A stretch of DNA of 64,000 nt from Phalacrocorax aristotelis (GCF_949628215.1 NC_134276.1:133610125-133674124); one strand, 5' to 3'; shown: positions 24,997 to 37,303, counted from the stretch's first letter. A program made the numbers and translations. The notes: generated by a model not told the origin, from the sequence alone.

Positions 24997-25744
24997 GGTC
25001 TTGCTCAGCACAGAAGTATGTGCCCGAATCATTGAGTCGGGCATGAACTATCTCCAAAGATAAGTGGTTGCCCTTAGTCCCACTACTCTGGAAGTGGTTT
25101 CTGAATTCCTCCTCCACGTCTGCTGTGCCACCTTCCACTGAGAATACAACCAACTGCAGAGTAGCATCCTTCCCCATGGGCAACTTGTACCAGTACATGG
25201 ATGAGAATGCATTCCCCTTTCCGGAACAATTCAGAGTCACGGAGTCTCCCACTCGGACAACTGTGTCTGGTGATTGCTGAAGGGCCTGGCCTAGAAAGAG
25301 AAGGGAAGAAATGTGAGGAGTGAAATGCATTGAAGGGGACACAAAAACACATCCTTGAAGTATGACATGGGATAAGGTGGCATAAGGATGTCAGGAAGCT
25401 ATGGGACAGTGTCCTGTTTCTGAGAGACACATAGGAGGAAAAAAACCCACAAACCAAATCTGTTTTGAAAAAAATAACTTCAGTATTATCAACTGAAGTA
25501 TCAAAACAGGACAGAAAAAACAAATTTGTAGATCTGTAAGGTTCTCTGAGTTAAGAGGTTGAGGAAAAGCTCACCTTGTTCATTGCCCATCCTCCCCCTG
25601 GAAGCCTTGGGGAATGGGGCACTGCCAGAAACTGGGCACACAGCCGAGGCAGCAGCAGTGTCTTCAGTGCAGCTGTTCAAGTAGAAGGGAGGCTCACTTA
25701 CCCACAGGGGCCAGGATGGCCACAAGGAACCAGTGGAGAACCAT
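24997..25744 (-). CDS. TRBV: TRB V segment 1, intact germline gene
   Basis: T-cell receptor beta variable segment encoding the leader and variable domain up to CDR3. Leader exon 25744-25702 (43 nt, MVLHWFLVAILAPV plus one base, donor G|GTAAGT), intron 25701-25291 (411 bp), V exon 25290-24997 (294 nt, acceptor TTTCTAG). The 112-codon product has Cys36, Trp48 (YWYK) and Cys108 in DSGTYFC, the Ig V-set hallmarks, with no stop. Germline CDR3 starts CAEQD. It shares direction with D and J, so joining would be deletional. Leader, intron and promoter resemble V segment 2. The beta assignment rests on the D-beta core and trypsinogen linkage, since CAE is also common in alpha V genes. Functionality is inferred from the open frame and RSS. 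Confidence 0.9.
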
Positions 25745-25784
25745 GGAGAAAGGCCTCCTCCTTCCAGCAACCTGCCTGTGATGG

Positions 25785-25850
25785 CAGCACAGGCACAGAG
25801 GTGTGTGAAGAGGAAAGGTTGAGAGAGGAAGAGACATGTTGCTATGCAGG
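25785..25850 (-). promoter_or_regulatory. conserved V 5' flank
   Basis: The sequence starting about 40 bases upstream of the leader ATG is shared with the V relic at 22552-22632 and partly with V segment 2. It probably includes the 5' UTR and core promoter. I could not locate the conserved V-beta decamer with confidence. Confidence 0.4.
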
Positions 25851-26560
25851 TGGGCAGGGCAGTGAGAGAGAGCTTGAAATGTGAGAAGGCAGTTGGCTGG
25901 CTGGGTACAGTGGGGAAAGACACCTGCGCATAGGCATGAGATGCAAGTACCCTGGTCCACTGACTTCCTGCTGTGTGTATGTGTAGGTGGCAGATAAGCG
26001 TTGTCACAGGAGCATGATGGGGCTGTGTGGCAGCCTGAGTGTCTGCACAGCACAGAGATGCACAAAGACGCACCAAATGAAGGGAGGAGAAAGAGAGCTC
26101 AGGAACATATGTTTGTGTCTCTGCCCCCCAGCTGGGTCTCCTCTCTAGACACCCTTACAGTCACAGATTCCCAACCCTGCAAGCTGCAGCATGGAATTTT
26201 CTCTGCTTATCCCAATGCTTTTCATCTTGTTACAGAGATGGAAAGGCTGCTCACCTGTCATCCTGGTGTCTGTTGTAGTGTGACAGAGAAGAGTTCTGTA
26301 ACTGTTCTTCTCTTCCTCCGAAGGGAGATCTCAAGGAGAGAAAAGGCTGCCTTTGGCTCTGTGCTGGCATCCTGCACTCCCTCTTGGGAGACTACACCAC
26401 AGAGGGATTTCTGAGAAGAGTATTCACTGTGGGAAAGAGTATTCACCTGTCAGGAAACATTGTTAGCTGCACAGTTTGCTAACATAATCTGTAATTGATA
26501 TAATATCTTTGCAAAAGGTAAATTGTATGTGGATCAAGGAATGGAAGGTAGTGGTCCTGA
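25851..26560. other. non-coding upstream of V segment 1
   Basis: Upstream flank of the V segment running into an LTR. No additional gene recognised. Confidence 0.45.
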
Positions 26561-27345
26561 CCTGGAGACCACTGTACCTGGAGGAGTTGTCTGAAAAGCA
26601 TATTCATTGCCTGGTGTGCAATGAGTTAATAAACACACTCAGGAGAGAAATTGCTTATTTATTTCAGGGTGGCGCAAGCCTGGATGCTCGGTGGTTTTCC
26701 ACAAATGAAGCACACCAAAGCCAGCTCCTTTGTTATACAATAAACTAATACATATTCTGCCTATCCAACACATATTTGTTCTAATATACATATGTTGCAT
26801 AATGGCATTAAGTCACTCCTCTTGGCTCCACTTCAGATACTTCTGTGCATGTCTTCCTCTCTTCGGGTGTCCTTCGTGGTCTCAGGTGGTCTCAGGTGGT
26901 CTTCATGGATGAAGTACCCTAACCCTTTTATCCATATATGTGGTTGCATGTCACTTAAGGACAATTCAAGGCTCTTTTATTTTGCCAGCTCTCCTTTATT
27001 TTCTTCCAAAAGGAATGTTTGTCCTCGATTAAATGGATAACACTGATGGCCAAGATACTCTGTCTTTAAGCTTAGGTTAAATATTAAAACATCAAACACT
27101 ACATAAGCAATGCTTGTTCAAAAAGGAGTTCAGATTCATGTTAATTAAACATAGACAATACGTCTTCTTTCCAAGAGGGCATTGTTCCCTTATAGAGTTA
27201 GTGATCCACATAAGAGTTAACCTGAGTAGGCCTGTGCTGTGCTGCACTGCATGTGCAATGCGGCCTTCAGGCCTGTGCTGTCGTGCACATATCCCTTGGC
27301 CACAGGATAACCGCATAAAGGTCATTGTAATGGAGGAGTAAGTAG
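26560..27345 (-). mobile_element. LTR of an avian ERV, minus orientation
   Basis: In minus sense, a phrase CCGAGCATCCAGGCTTGCGCCACCCTGAAATAAATAAG holds a polyadenylation signal AATAAA (26663-26658 complement), as in the R region of a group of avian ERV LTRs. The rest is AT-rich U3-like DNA. I could not fix TG/CA ends or a target duplication, so the borders are approximate. It lies between the two intact V segments. Confidence 0.5.
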
Positions 27346-27479
27346 ACAGCTCCCACTTAGTACTGGCTATTATGCCACTTGCCTGGCCTTGCCTTTATCT
27401 AAAGGTGCACCAAGAACTTCTCATGTGAACATCCTTTCTGTTTGACAGTGAGAATGATGAGCAGGGGTGGCTGGAGTTA

Positions 27480-27730
27480 AATGAGAGGAAGTCTGTAGAG
27501 TGCAGACTGCAGTGGGACAAAAAGAAGAAGGTGGGGAGGGAAAGGGAGGCAGAGAAGGGACGAAGTGCTGATGGAAGTGAATATAATGTGAATGAGAGTT
27601 AAACAAAAAGGAAAGCAAGGAGGAGTGAGGGTAGCAAGGAGAGAAAGCAGGACAAATAAACTCACAGAATCTGAGAAGAGAAGGAAGGGAAAGCTAGGAA
27701 GCAGAGGAGGTAAGGAGTGGAAAGGGATCA
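27480..27730 (+). repeat. polypurine tract downstream of V segment 2
   Basis: A/G-rich on the plus strand over about 250 bases, in the same place relative to the RSS as the tract near V segment 1. Confidence 0.6.
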
Positions 27731-27786
27731 TCCTGCTTTGTGCAGCACCAACACAGAGGAAAGCAGGTCCCTTTTGTGCAGGGGAA

Positions 27787-27824
27787 GGTTTGTGCTCAGC
27801 TCCCTTAGCAGCCTAGCCACTGTG
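27787..27824 (-). other. 23-type RSS of V segment 2
   Basis: In minus sense, perfect heptamer CACAGTG (27824-27818), 22-bp spacer, nonamer GCACAAACC (27795-27787). Heptamer, spacer length and nonamer are the same as in V segment 1. Confidence 0.92.
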
Positions 27825-28580
27825 TTTCACTCTCAGCACAATAATACGTGCCAGAGTCGTTGAGAAAGACTTGCTCTATCAAAAGGGTCATCCCATCTCC
27901 TTGTATCTCACTGGTCTTGAAATGCCTTCGGAACTCCTCCTCAACATTTGCTGTGCCACCTTCTAATGCAAAAGCCACTAGGATCAGCCTGGAGTCCTTC
28001 CCCAAAGGCTGCTTGTACCAGTACATAACTGTGCTGGTGGATTTCTTCTTGGAACAGCGCAGATTCACGGACTGGCCTTCTTGTATCACTGTGTCTGGGG
28101 ACTGTTCCAGAGCCAATGCTGGAAAGGAAAAGGACGAGCATTGAGAAGGAGTCAAAAATGGAAAGACATGAACTAGGCACTGTGAGTTGGTAGAGAAAAG
28201 GGTGAGAAGGAACAGGGCAGGCTAGGGAGCAGCAGAAGGGATGGGGAAGTTCTTCAGATCAGCAGGTGAGTTTCCAGTCTCTCTCCGATAGGCAAGAAAC
28301 ATTCCTGGACAGTTTGTGTCCAAAAAAGGAATCAATTGGAGGGTGCACACAGAAGAAAAAATAGACAGCCATTGCAGAAGATGCAGGGATTCCTGCCCAC
28401 CTGCATGCATGCATGCATTGCCTATCCTCAGCACAGGAAGCTTTGGGGAATGGAGCACTGCCAGCAACTGGGTACACAGCTGGGACAGCAGCAGTAGAAT
28501 CAATGTAGGTGCTCAGTGGTGAGTTGAATTCACCTACCCATAAGGGCCAGCATGGCCATAAAGAACCAGCAGGGAACCAT
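27825..28580 (-). CDS. TRBV: TRB V segment 2, intact germline gene
   Basis: Paralogue of V segment 1. Leader exon 28580-28538 (43 nt, MVPCWFFMAMLALM plus one base, donor G|GTAGGT), intron 28537-28119 (419 bp), V exon 28118-27825 (294 nt, acceptor TTTCCAG). The 112-codon product has Cys36, Trp48 (YWYKQ), the VEEEFRRHF block and Cys108 in DSGTYYC, with no stop. Germline CDR3 starts CAESE. Exon lengths are identical to V segment 1, and the two introns share a recognisable stretch (GGGGAATGG-GCACTGCCAG). The donor GTAGGT is slightly weaker. The two V segments lie 2.8 kb apart in the same direction and are products of one local duplication. Confidence 0.92.
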
Positions 28581-31240
28581 GAGAAAAAGCCCCTGTCCTT
28601 TCAGGGACCTGCCTTTTGTAGCTACCCAGAGATATATGAAGAGGAAGAACTGAGTGAGGATGAGACATTTTGGGGCTGGGCAGGACATGAAATGCAAGAA
28701 AGGATTGGCTGGCTGGGGACCCTGGTGAATGACGCACAATCACAGGAAAGTATAAACCCTGCAGAGATGTGGGGGGGATGGGGAGGGAAGAAGGGGGTTG
28801 CATGGACAGAACTATGCTGAGGTTACATGGGAGTCAGTGTGTGCAAGGCAGAGGAATGCTGAGAGTTCCCCTTCTCTGTCTGAAGTCCTTGAGAGCTGGA
28901 GAAATGAGGTATGAAGAACACACATAGGTCCCTTGCATTTTCCCATGTATTTTTTCTCTTCCCCCCAGCCATGGATGTTTCTTTTTCTTTTTTTTTTTTT
29001 TTTCCTGTGAGCACAGCAATTAACGTCAGTGAGAGGCTGAGAGGCAGGACCAGGAAAGACACCACAACAGCCCAAGCATTCTGTTTGCTGAGGGCTCTCA
29101 TGGGCTTTGCAGTGAAGCACTTCCCCCACCCTTTTCTCTGAAGAGCAAAACAATGTCTGCAGTTTCCAGCTGCTCTTCTGCAGGGAACTGTGACTCCCAC
29201 TGCAGTTAGTTTCTCTTACTTTCTGCAGCAGAGTTGGAAATGTTCCTGAATATCACAAAGGAAAGACGGGGGCTCAGCTGTGCCACACTATCCCTACCCG
29301 TAATACCTGTCAGGGGTAGGGAACAAAGCAGACTATGACTCACTTTCCTGGATGCTTTCTCCAACGCTCTTTCTTCTATAGAGGGGCTGCAGGGACAGGA
29401 GATGCTCAGTGTCCTGAGCCTTTGCCCACTCCAGCCAGGCTGGTCAAACATCTTTGAGTATTGGAAGTGCTCCAGGCTGGTGCAGTGATGACTGTAACGG
29501 GGATGGGAGGGGTCCGTGTGTGCACACATGTATGTGTATGTGTGCATGCGTGTGTGCACATGTACAGGGCTCCCTCCAGCCCTGGCCCAGTAGAGCTGGT
29601 AAGAGGCGTTTCCTCCAGCCTGTGAAGAGCACAGGGACAGTCAATGCGCTGGCATGGGAAGAAAGAAAGAATCGAGTGTGGCCCAAAGGGGGAGGCATAA
29701 GGGAGAAGAGGTGCTGAGGATTGGGGCCAGGGTGGCCTCTCCCTCCACCTTCCTTGCTGACAGGCAGTAGCCCAAGTTCCTCCAGAGATGGTTTCTCCCT
29801 GGGGCCTAGCTGGGGACTCCCGGGGTGCCTCAGCTTGGTGCTGCCTCTGGGGCAAGGGCTTCTGGCAGCTCTGCTTCAGGAGCATACTTTGTTTGGCAAA
29901 TTCAAGGAGTGCTCAGGGACTCAGACCATCTGTGTCATTGCCTCCTCTGCCCAGTGAATCAATCTGTCCAAGGTGGATTCTTTTTCTGGCAGCACTGAGC
30001 TTGTGCTCCAGAATTGTGTGGGCCATGCTGCTGGGATGCAGCTGGCAAGACCTCTAGGGTCTTGAAAGCAGCTGTACAATGCAATTTCATTCACTCATGC
30101 TCTACCAGTGACACCCGTCTGCTGCTCTGCTCACAGGCTCACGAGATTCAGACCACTGGCATCCTCTCCACAGCGCCCTCAGGTGTTTCTGGTCAGAGGG
30201 ACTTGCACATGGCCTGTCCTGAATGGGGCATGCTCAGCACATCATAGGCTGGCTGGGGAACCCAATGAGCACAGGGATGAACAGCTGGGAGAGTGGCAAG
30301 GGTGAAAGGAACCCAGGCAACAAATCACAGAGGTCTTTACTATGCTGAGCCCTGCTGGCAGCACCTTTCTGTCCTCATAGGAACTCTCAGACCCTGTGCC
30401 TGGAGCTCTGCTTGGTGACAGGGAAGGAGAAACAAGTGGAAATGAGCTAGGATCCCTGGTGGTACTTCCACCTCATGATGCTAAGAAGAGAAGCTAATGG
30501 GGTGTCACCCAACTCAGTGTTTCTCTGAGGAAGAAAGTTCAGTGAAAGGCATGGGGAATACTGTCTGCATTTGCTAAGCAGGAGACACTGGATCAACAGG
30601 TGGAGACCATGGTGTTGCACAGTTCACTTGTGTGCCACACAGCATCTCCCCCTGCCCACAGCTACAGCATGAGCTGGACCACCCCTGACTAGGCTTATGC
30701 CTCACACTCCATGAAGGATTTCTCAGCTTCTGTCCTTGATGGACTATGAAAATATACCTGAGCATCAGCTTCTCCTGGGGACTTCCACTCTCTTGTGGCT
30801 ATTCAGCAGCACTGGAGATAAAGAAGAGTAGGCAAGTCAGGGAAGCCCTTTTGTCTTTTGGCAAGCAGCAGGGGATGCAGTGGGTGGGCCAGACCAGATG
30901 CTAGGAAACAGCAGAAGTTCCAGCAATGCCTTCTGAACCTTCTCCAGGACTTTCTCATCCTGGTCATTGTCCTGGTCACAAGGGCCGGGCCGTGTTATGG
31001 CTCACCCAGGTTGTATACTGCTGTGGGCAGGGGCAACTCACAAGTCAGCTCCTGTTGCCTTCCTCACCCCTTTAAGCCATAGACCCCACTACCTGCCAAT
31101 ACAGGACAGGTGAGGAGATAGCCCATGCATTTGGCTCCAGGTAGTTCCTGGATTGCCTCCTCCTGGAGGTTTCTGACTTTGATAAGCCCATGTCCTAGAT
31201 AGCTAGTGTTGTGGTTTGCAAGCTTGTGACTCTTACAAGG
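28581..31240. other. non-coding upstream of V segment 2
   Basis: The first 110 bases are V 5' flank similar to V segment 1. A poly-T run lies near 28988-29003 and a TG-rich microsatellite at 29513-29565. No further V segment, exon or named repeat was found. Confidence 0.5.
29513..29565. repeat. imperfect TG/CA microsatellite
   Basis: A stretch of TGTGTG, CACACA and TGCATG words, alternating purine and pyrimidine over about 50 bases, which can adopt Z-DNA. Confidence 0.6.
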
Positions 31241-31479
31241 CTCCCAACAAATTCAAATATAGACATTGCACATCAACCTTCCTCACCTTCAAATTGCTCT
31301 GATCTCTATGGTCACCATTTGAAGCCTTGGTTTCCCATCTATTGTTCTCCACAAACCCAGAGTCCCGTGGTTCCACACTGAAGGGAGTGGAGAGCTCCAC
31401 ATGGAGGAGGTGGAGGCCTGAGTTTTTCTTCTGAGGATGAGAAATGGGGGAGGAACTGACATAAATGGAATACATCCTT

Positions 31480-34400
31480 GTTTGAGCCATGGCTGTTTCA
31501 GCATCCTCAGATGTATTGCTTGAAGGATCAGGAGCTCAGGTAGTGTTTTCCTCCATCCCATTGGTAGCCGGGAGACACACAGAAAGGAACAGGAAGTCCC
31601 ATCTCATTAACATGTGGCCCAGAGGCTGGTGCCAGCAGTGGAATTTTGGTTTTTTTGATCATGGGGCAGTTTACATGGCCCCAGGCCTGCTGGAGACAGC
31701 TGGGGTTCACCTGTCACAAAGGGGGAAAAGGATTCTGGCTCAGGAGTTAGCAGGCCTCGTTGAGAGAGCTTTAAACTAGATATGAAGGGGGAAGGGGATA
31801 AAACCAGGCTTGCTAGGAATGAGCCTGGGGGTAGCATGCCTGTGTTGGAGAAGAGATCAATAGATCAATTGAAGTGCATTTATACCAATGCATGCAGCAT
31901 GGGCAATAAATAGAAGGAGCTGGAAGCCACTGTGTTCCAGGGAAGCTATGATGTGGGCGCCATCACAGAAACATGGTGGGATGACCCGCACAACTGGAGC
32001 ACTGCAATGCATGGCTACAAGCTCTTTAGAAGGGACAGGCAAGGAAGGCGAGGTGGAAGGGTAGCCTTGTATGTTGGAGGGGTAGCCTTGTATGTTAGAG
32101 AGTGTTTTGACTGTCTAGAACTCAATGACGGTAATGATAAGGTTGAGTGCTTATGGGTAAGGGTCAGGGGGAAGGCCAGTAAGGGAGACATCCTGGTGGG
32201 AGTCTGTTATAGACCACCCAACCAGGATGAGGACACAGATGAAGTACTCTACAAGCAGTTGGCTGAAGTCTCACAATCTCTAGCCCTAGTTCTCGTGGGA
32301 GACTTCAACTTAGCAGATTCTGCTGGAAATACAACACATCAGAGAGAAAGCAGTCTCTGAGGTTCCTGGAGTGTGTGGGAGATAACTTCCTGATGCAGCT
32401 GGTAAGCGAGCCAACCAGGGGAGGTGCCCCGCTGGACCTGCTGTTTACAAACAGAGAAGGTCTGGTGGGTGATGTGGTGGTCGGAGGCTGTCTTGGGCTC
32501 AGCGACCATGACATGATAGAGTTTTCAATTTTTGGAGAAGTAAGGAAGGGGGACAGCTAAACCACTACCCTGAACTTCAGAAGGGCAGACTTTGGATTGT
32601 TAAGGAGTCTGGTTAACAGAGTCCCTAGGGAGGCAGTGCTGAAGGGCAAAGGAGTCCTGGAAGGCTGGATGTTATTAATGAAGGAAGTCTCAAAGGCACA
32701 GGAACAGGCTGTCCCCATGTGCCATAAGTCAAGCAGGTGGGGGAGAAGACCAGCTTGGCTGAGTAGGGAGCTTTGGCTGGAACTCAAGAAAAAAAGGAGA
32801 GTTTACCGCCTTTGGAAGAAGGGGCAGGCGACTCAGGAGGACTACAAGGATGTTGTGAGGTTACACAGGGAGAAGATTAGGAAGGCAAAGGCCCAGCTGG
32901 AACTTAAACTGGCCGCCACATTATCTTTACCTTATCTTTATCGTTATCTTTAATGATAACAAAAAATGTTTTTATAAATACATCAGTGACAAAAAGAGGG
33001 CCAGGGAGAATCTCCCTCCTTTGTTGGATGCGGAAGGTAACTTTGCCACGAAAGATGAGGATAAGGCTGAGGTACTTAATGCTTTCTTTGCCTCAGTCTT
33101 TAATAGTCAGACTGGTCATCCTCAGGGTTGTCAGGCCCCTCTGCTGGGAGATGGAGATAGTATGCAGAATGAAGTCCCAGTTGTTGAAGAGGTGGCAGTC
33201 ACTGACCTGCTCCTTCACCTGGATGTTCACAAGTCCATGGGGGCGGATGGGATTGACCTGAGGATACTGAGGGAGCTGGCAGAGGAGTTCGCCAAGCCAC
33301 TCTCCATCATTTATCAGCAGTCCTGGTCAACCGGGGAGGTCCCAGATGACTGGAAACTAGTGAATGTGATGCCCCTCTACAAGAAGGGTCGGAAGGAGGA
33401 TCCGGGGAACTACAGGCCTGTCAGCCTGACCTAGGTGCTGGGAAAGGTCATGGAGCAGATCACCTTGAATGCCATTACGCAGCACATGCAGGACAACCAG
33501 GGGATCAGGCTCAGCCAGCATGGGTTTATGAAAGGGAGGTCCTGCCTCGCTAACCTGGTCTCCTTCTATGATAAGGTCACCCGCTTAGTGGATGAGTGGA
33601 AGGCTGTGGACGTTGTCTACTTGGACTTGAGTAAGGCCCCTGACATTGTCTCCCACAGCATTCTCCTGGATAAGCTGGCTGCTCACGGCTTAGACGAGTG
33701 TACTCTGCACTGGGTTAAAACCTGGCTGGATGGCTGAGCCCAGAGAGTGGTGGTGAATGGAGTCAAATCCAGTCGGCAGCTGGTCATGAGTGGTGTTCCC
33801 CAGGGCTCAGTGTTGGGGCCGGTCCTGTTCAATATCTTCATTGAATATCTGGGTGAGGGGTTTGAGTGCACCCTCAGTAAGTTTGCAGATGACACCAAGC
33901 TGGGTGGAAGTGTTGGCCTGCTGGAGGGCAGGAAGGCCCTACAGAGGGACCTGGCCAGGCTGGATCGTTGGGCCGGAGCCAACGGTATGAGATTCAACAA
34001 GGCTAAGTGCCGGGTCCTGCACTTGGGTCACAACAACCCCATGCAACGCTACAGGCTTGGGGAGGAGTGGCTGGAGAGCTGCATGGAGGAAAAGGACCTG
34101 GGTGTGTTGGTTGGCAGCCATCTGAACATGAGCCAGCAGTGTGCTCAGGCAGCCAAGAAGGCCAATGGCATCCTGGCTTGTATCAGGAATAGCATGGCGA
34201 GCAGCACCGGGGAGGTGATAGTGCCCCTGTACTCGGCACTGGTGAGGCCACACCTTGAATACTGTGTTCAGTTTTGGGCCCCTCACTACAAGAAGGACAT
34301 TGAGGTGCTGGAGCGTGTCCAAACAAGGGCAATGAAGCTGGTGAAGGGTCTAGAGAACAAGTCTTATGAGGAGCGGCTGAGGGAACTGGGGTTGTTTAGT

Positions 34401-34775
34401 CTGGAGAAGAGGAGGCTGAGGGGAGACTTTCTCTCTCTCTCTACAACTACCTGAAAGGAGGTTGTAGCGAGGTGGCGGTCGATCTCTTCTCCCTAGTAAC
34501 AAGCGATAGGATGAGAGGAAATGGCCTCAAGCTGTGCCAGGGGAAGCTTAGGTTGGACATTAGAAAAAAATTCTTCACCGAAAGGGTTGTCAAGCATTGG
34601 AATAAGCTCCCCAGGGAAGTGGTTGAGTCTCCATCCCTGGAGGTATTTAAAGAAGGGTAGACGTGGTGCTTGAGGATATGGTTTAGTGGTGGACTGGGCA
34701 GTGATAGGTTAGCGGTTGGACTAAATGATCTTAAGGGTCTTTTTCAACCTTAACAATTCTATGATTCTATGATTG
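31480..34775 (+). mobile_element. CR1 LINE, nearly complete ORF2, inactivated
   Basis: The endonuclease domain is recognisable at 31932-32560 (AITETWWDD, VCYRPPNQ, GDFNL and LSDHDM). The reverse transcriptase runs across frames at 33021-34454 ([13 protein letters not shown] and the FADDTKLGG catalytic block near 33884), then the C-terminal domain and a 3' UTR ending in TTCTATGATTCTATGATT at about 34770. Stops at 33432-33434 and 33735-33737 and several frameshifts break ORF2. The catalytic motif reads YLDLSKAPDIVSH instead of an F before the second Asp. An AC-rich insertion at 32920-32965 (repeated TTATCTTTA words) further disrupts it. The 5' limit is approximate. Confidence 0.93.
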
Positions 34776-36816
34776 CATCCACCTGTCCTTTCTATCGACC
34801 CTGGGAGAACTGGCCTCCAGTGCCCTCCAAGCATATTTACTTCATGCTGCAATGAAGTAGTTATTTTTCTTCTTTTCTCTGAGGATTTTGTGGTTCTGGG
34901 AGTGGAAAGGACTGACTCCATGCTGGCTTTCTCAGCCTACTTCTGGGAAGCCAGGTGTGCCAGCAGATTAGAGGTGGGGTAGGAGCCCAAACACCTTGTT
35001 TTCCTTGGAGGGCAGTGGGTTTTGAAAATTACAGCAGGGCATGTCAGGATGTTGTATTCCCTGAGGAGGAGGGGGATTACAGTTAGATGAAGGAAAAGTC
35101 TCCCACAGTCACTTTTAAGGAAACCATGGTGGGTGGTTTCCAATTAACCCATGGTGTTGAAGTGGCAGGTGAGCATTCATCTCCATTTTGGCCAGGGGAA
35201 GTTGTCAGGTGAGGAGTACAGAGGGTTTGGGGAACCTGGGGGTTAATCAGGGACAACTGCTGGGTAGTGGGGCAGCGCACCTAGGACTCAGCTTTTGGAA
35301 CGTCTCAGTGGGGTGACAGAGGAGCTAGGTGCCGATGGGGGATGTGAGGGCAGTTGTGTCACAATGCGGCAATTACCGCTCTTTCAGCAGTTACCAGTGC
35401 CACCTTGTGGTCAAAACCTTAACTGCACCCATCCAACCATGCATCCTCTTTTCTGGGGTTTATTTATGGGACAAATAAACTGCTTGGCATATTAAATGGG
35501 AAGGTTGTCTGCACTTCACCTCAAATCAGGTGCATCGCCTCTCCAACACGAAGGAAGTATGGGGCTGGGCATAAAAGGAACAGTAGCTCCAACATCTGGA
35601 TTCCTTCTGGCTCTGGGCATAGAGCAGATAACCACAGCAATAGAGAAAGGGAAGAAGGTACTGAGAAGTCAGACAACTTGATCATTCTCTGCTTTCACGT
35701 GGAGAGATTTAATTCCTGGCTGTTAATCACTATTGTCCTTGATATGACAGGTGCAGGATGAGGGTGATGTCCATGGCAGGGGGCTCTGCCCCAGGGGATG
35801 TCTTTGGACATCAGAAAAACACCCTGCCCACTTATAAGACAGGCACAATTATCACAAAAGCAAGACCTCTAATTCCTCATCCATGGGCCTTTAATCCCTC
35901 CAGTACAGCTTGGGCACCTGGGCTGCTCCCCCATTCCCTTACTTCTATTCTACTAAATTCTGGAATCTCCCTATTCCAGATGGGAAGAGGACCCAAGCAT
36001 TCAGGCACTCAGTCCCCTCTGGCCCGCTCTGCCTGTAGGGTGTGAACTGTGCCCCAGAGAGTACCAGAAATGAGACACTGCTCTCCCCTGGCATCATATG
36101 TGGTCGTTTAGAGCTAGGCAGATTTTCCTCCAACCTGCCTCTATTAAGTCTATTCCCAGTGATGATGATTCTCTCCCCCTATCCTTCCACTGCCTGTTAC
36201 CTGAGATCTCTGGAATTGCTGGTTTCCAGATAAATATATCTCAGTCCATGCCCTGGACATGTTGCCAATCACTACCTGATGCAGCAGGCCAGTGAGAGGA
36301 AAACAGTTTCAGGGAAATCATGTTTGGGGGTAGGGGGGAACATGGACAAATGGTCACGCACACCCACATGGATGTGTATGCACACACATCACTGCGCATG
36401 CACACTGGGTACACACCATGGCACGCACATGCACACATACTCCTATATACTCACACAGCTTCATACACACTTATTCCATGTGTCCACCCAAAAACCACAC
36501 TGAGCACTCTCTCTGTAAACACATACCCTGTTGTGATCACACAGCATTACACACACCATTTCTCACAAACATAGACACAGCCACACAATCCCATGGTCTC
36601 ACATACTTTGTGCATGCATGCGCATGCACACACACAGGGAGATGAACAAATTTTACGGCTTACATGTACAATGCCTGCTGGGCCTACGTGAAGTGCCTAG
36701 CACATTAGGCAAGGGCCCTGCTCAGGTTAGGCTGTTCCCTGTGGGTCGAGAGGAGGGGCCCAGTGCAGCCATCTGACCAAAGTTCCGGTTCCCATCAGCC
36801 CTACTCAGAGCCAGCC
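34776..36816. other. non-coding, with a CA-rich stretch
   Basis: No gene recognised. A loose CA-rich microsatellite-like stretch occupies 36335-36640. Confidence 0.5.
36335..36640. repeat. degenerate CA-rich low-complexity DNA
   Basis: About 300 bases dominated by CACACA, CATGCA and ACACAT words without a fixed period. Confidence 0.65.
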
Positions 36817-37219
36817 ATGGAAGGGAGACTCTTGGCCCTGTGTCTCCTCTTCCTCGTCCTCTTCTTCCTCCTCTTCCTCCTGTTTCTCTGGTCAGAGGGC
36901 ACACCTCTCCCATGTGGTAAGGGAACATGGAAACGCCTGTGAATAACAGTATGTATGAGGTTAAGTCTATGTCCCATCCTATGGGCTTGCGGGTTGTTGC
37001 CCAGCAGATCAAATCACAGCCCTTTGGGCATTTGGCCTTCTAGTCCTTTCCTACTACCTACCTGGCACTGACGTGAGAGCACAGGTGTACTGGCACCCAG
37101 GCCTATCCCAGCTCCCTCTTCTGTTCTTCCCTCCTTGGAGGATCACCAATGTCTGTCTTTCACCTGCAGGGAGCCTGGAGGAGGCTGAGAAGCTGTTGAT
37201 CCTGCTAGTTCTGCTGTGA
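36817..37219 (+). CDS. possible two-exon hydrophobic micropeptide
   Basis: An ATG in perfect Kozak context (CAGCCATGG, 36817) opens 33 codons plus one base (36817-36916) ending at donor G|GTAAGG. After a 253-bp intron, an acceptor CACCTGCAG| (37170) continues in phase to a TGA at 37217-37219. The sum is exactly 150 nt: 49 residues with an almost pure Leu/Phe stretch at 8-25, then SEGTPLPC, then SLEEAEKLL and a hydrophobic end. It could be a small membrane or secreted peptide. Against this, the first exon is a CT-rich stretch in which Leu and Phe codons arise trivially, and I know no homologue. I am not confident it is real. Confidence 0.22.
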
Positions 37220-37303
37220 AAGACACCACTGGGACTGCAGGCTGTGCTTTGAAAAAAAGGTGGCTGTTTCCAAGACCACTGCAGCTCCCCTTCTGACCAC
37301 CTG

